From Crenothrix polyspora (lineage in GTDB: Bacteria > Pseudomonadota > Gammaproteobacteria > Methylococcales > Methylomonadaceae): a stretch of 7,176 nt of DNA. The notes under the pieces were generated by a model, which saw nothing but the letters and a program-made list of their open reading frames with translations, had not been told where the DNA came from and made no database searches. This document shows positions 6,204 through 7,176 of this stretch, in pieces. The position numbers were made by a program, and so were the translations under genes. Location: contig CAMDOP010000167.1 in assembly GCA_945903675.1 (NCBI GenBank), forward strand, positions 1 to 7,176, given 5' to 3'. Position 1 is the stretch's first letter; each line of letters begins with the position of its first letter.

Positions 6204-7176
6204 AATGCGCCGGCTGTAAGTCAGAGCTTTCGGCTTTGGCCTTGATCGCTCGTAGTTGAGTACTCATGCGTTCGGCAATCAATGGATAAAGATTGGGGGC
6301 AAACTCTACTGAGCGATTATCGATTTTACGTAAAAATCCACGGCTTAATAAAAAGCCGACAGCAAACATGCGCGACCAATCAGAGTATCGTCTAGCGCGT
6401 TCAATGTTGGATTTCTCAATGACCATTTCCAGTTCGTCATTTTCATTGATTCTAAATTCAGAAAACTGTCTGAGACATTCAAAAATCAACTCTTGTTCTT
6501 GTTCAGATAGTGGTCCTGGGGCAGTACTTTCGAGACGATAAGACAGTAAAAAGGTAAAAAAATCAACCATAGCCGCACAAGCAAAAGCAAAAAGTGAGAA
6601 ATTGCTCCACATAGCAAAGCTAGGTGTTACGCCTTGAATAAATTGATTATAAGTCATTAATATCGGTGCCTGAGGCGCTGCAACACCCGCATTGGCAGCC
6701 AATTGATTAAAATTAATTTGTACTTCTTGCAAGTCAGTTACGGCTTTTTGATAGTTATTTTCAGTTTCACTAGATAAGTGGTTTAGGCTGGCCTGAAGGT
6801 TGCGCACATGTTCATCAAGCTGATGAAATTCTTGATCTAATTCATCTATATGTGCTTTTTTAGCTTGATAGCGTTGATTATAATGCCGCCAGAAAGGGCC
6901 TTCGCCTACTTTGTTTTTATACTCTGGAGGTGTTTGGTCATGAGTACCGAAATAAGCTTTGGATAGGTCATTGCTGGCGTTATCGAGTTCGTTGTTTTGG
7001 AGTTTTAAAATATCACTTTTACTGATTAAAATAGCGGTTAGATAATCATTAACCTCTTTGCGTATCCCATTAATCCGATCAATTTGTATGGTTTCACTCT
7101 GTGAAACTTCATAAAACTTAAAATAAGAAAACGTTATTGAAGCGGTAATAGCGATTAACAAGGATATGAGTACGCT
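6193..7176 (-). CDS. Two-span membrane protein with long helical loop, unnamed (5' end beyond window)
   Basis: No family is recognised. The frame is open to the window edge: a TTG at 7161 could start a 322-residue product, but the five codons before it (Ser-Val-Leu-Ile-Ser) continue the same hydrophobic helix, so the true start is probably upstream. Counting from that TTG, the first membrane segment ends near residue 17. Residues about 22-185 are mostly helical with coiled-coil character (about 100-155) and a GEGPFWRHYNQRY stretch at 86-98. A second segment lies at about 187-208 and contains Asp200. The tail after it (209-322) is soluble; DWSRMFAVGFLLSRGFLRKI (261-280) followed by a short strand-like SVEFAP could be a small winged-helix-like fold. 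By charge the tail is probably cytoplasmic and the loop periplasmic, a sensor-like topology. The stop overlaps the next gene by 11 nt. Confidence 0.75.
   Translation of the reverse strand, partial: SVLISLLIAITASITFSYFKFYEVSQSETIQIDRINGIRKEVNDYLTAILISKSDILKLQNNELDNASNDLSKAYFGTHDQTPPEYKNKVGEGPFWRHYNQRYQAKKAHIDELDQEFHQLDEHVRNLQASLNHLSSETENNYQKAVTDLQEVQINFNQLAANAGVAAPQAPILMTYNQFIQGVTPSFAMWSNFSLFAFACAAMVDFFTFLLSYRLESTAPGPLSEQEQELIFECLRQFSEFRINENDELEMVIEKSNIERARRYSDWSRMFAVGFLLSRGFLRKIDNRSVEFAPNLYPLIAERMSTQLRAIKAKAESSDLQPAHYDH

Overview
The window reads as a chromosomal segment of a gammaproteobacterium with moderately low GC. The main clue is gene order: ruvC-ruvA-ruvB-ybgC-tolQ-tolR-tolA, the well-known gammaproteobacterial junction between the Holliday-junction resolution genes and the Tol-Pal envelope genes. 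The genus cannot be named from sequence alone. All nine genes lie on the minus strand, so the window reads from its right end to its left end, and both end genes run off the window.

Right part (about 4785-7176): an accessory pair that I do not recognise as a named system. The first gene (open at the window edge) encodes a protein with two membrane segments, a long helical domain between them and a soluble tail. It overlaps by 11 nt a second gene for a soluble 472-residue protein whose N-terminal third looks like an SPFH/band-7 (prohibitin/flotillin-like) domain, followed by about 260 residues of Gln/Glu/Lys-rich coiled coil. The overlap and the complementary architectures suggest a membrane anchor plus a scaffold-forming partner. 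This is the best candidate for an undescribed system here.

Middle (4563-4784): a 222-nt gap holding a roughly 130-bp element bounded by perfect 12-bp inverted repeats, with further imperfect pairing inward and a 13-nt tandem direct repeat inside. It looks like a MITE or a long extragenic palindrome. It separates the accessory pair from ruvC.

Left part (1-4562): ruvC, ruvA and ruvB are linked by 4-nt overlaps and encode the resolvase, the junction-binding tetramer and the branch-migration motor. After 27 nt come ybgC (hotdog thioesterase), tolQ, tolR and tolA, again overlapping or nearly so. TolQ and TolR form the proton-driven inner-membrane motor, and TolA is the trans-periplasmic arm that reaches Pal/TolB at the outer membrane. 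Catalytic and channel residues are intact in RuvC, RuvB, TolQ and TolR. Two local oddities are the two-tier, nearly exact tandem repeats in TolA domain II and a Tyr in YbgC where the E. coli protein has its motif His. No RNA genes, CRISPR arrays or complete insertion sequences were seen.
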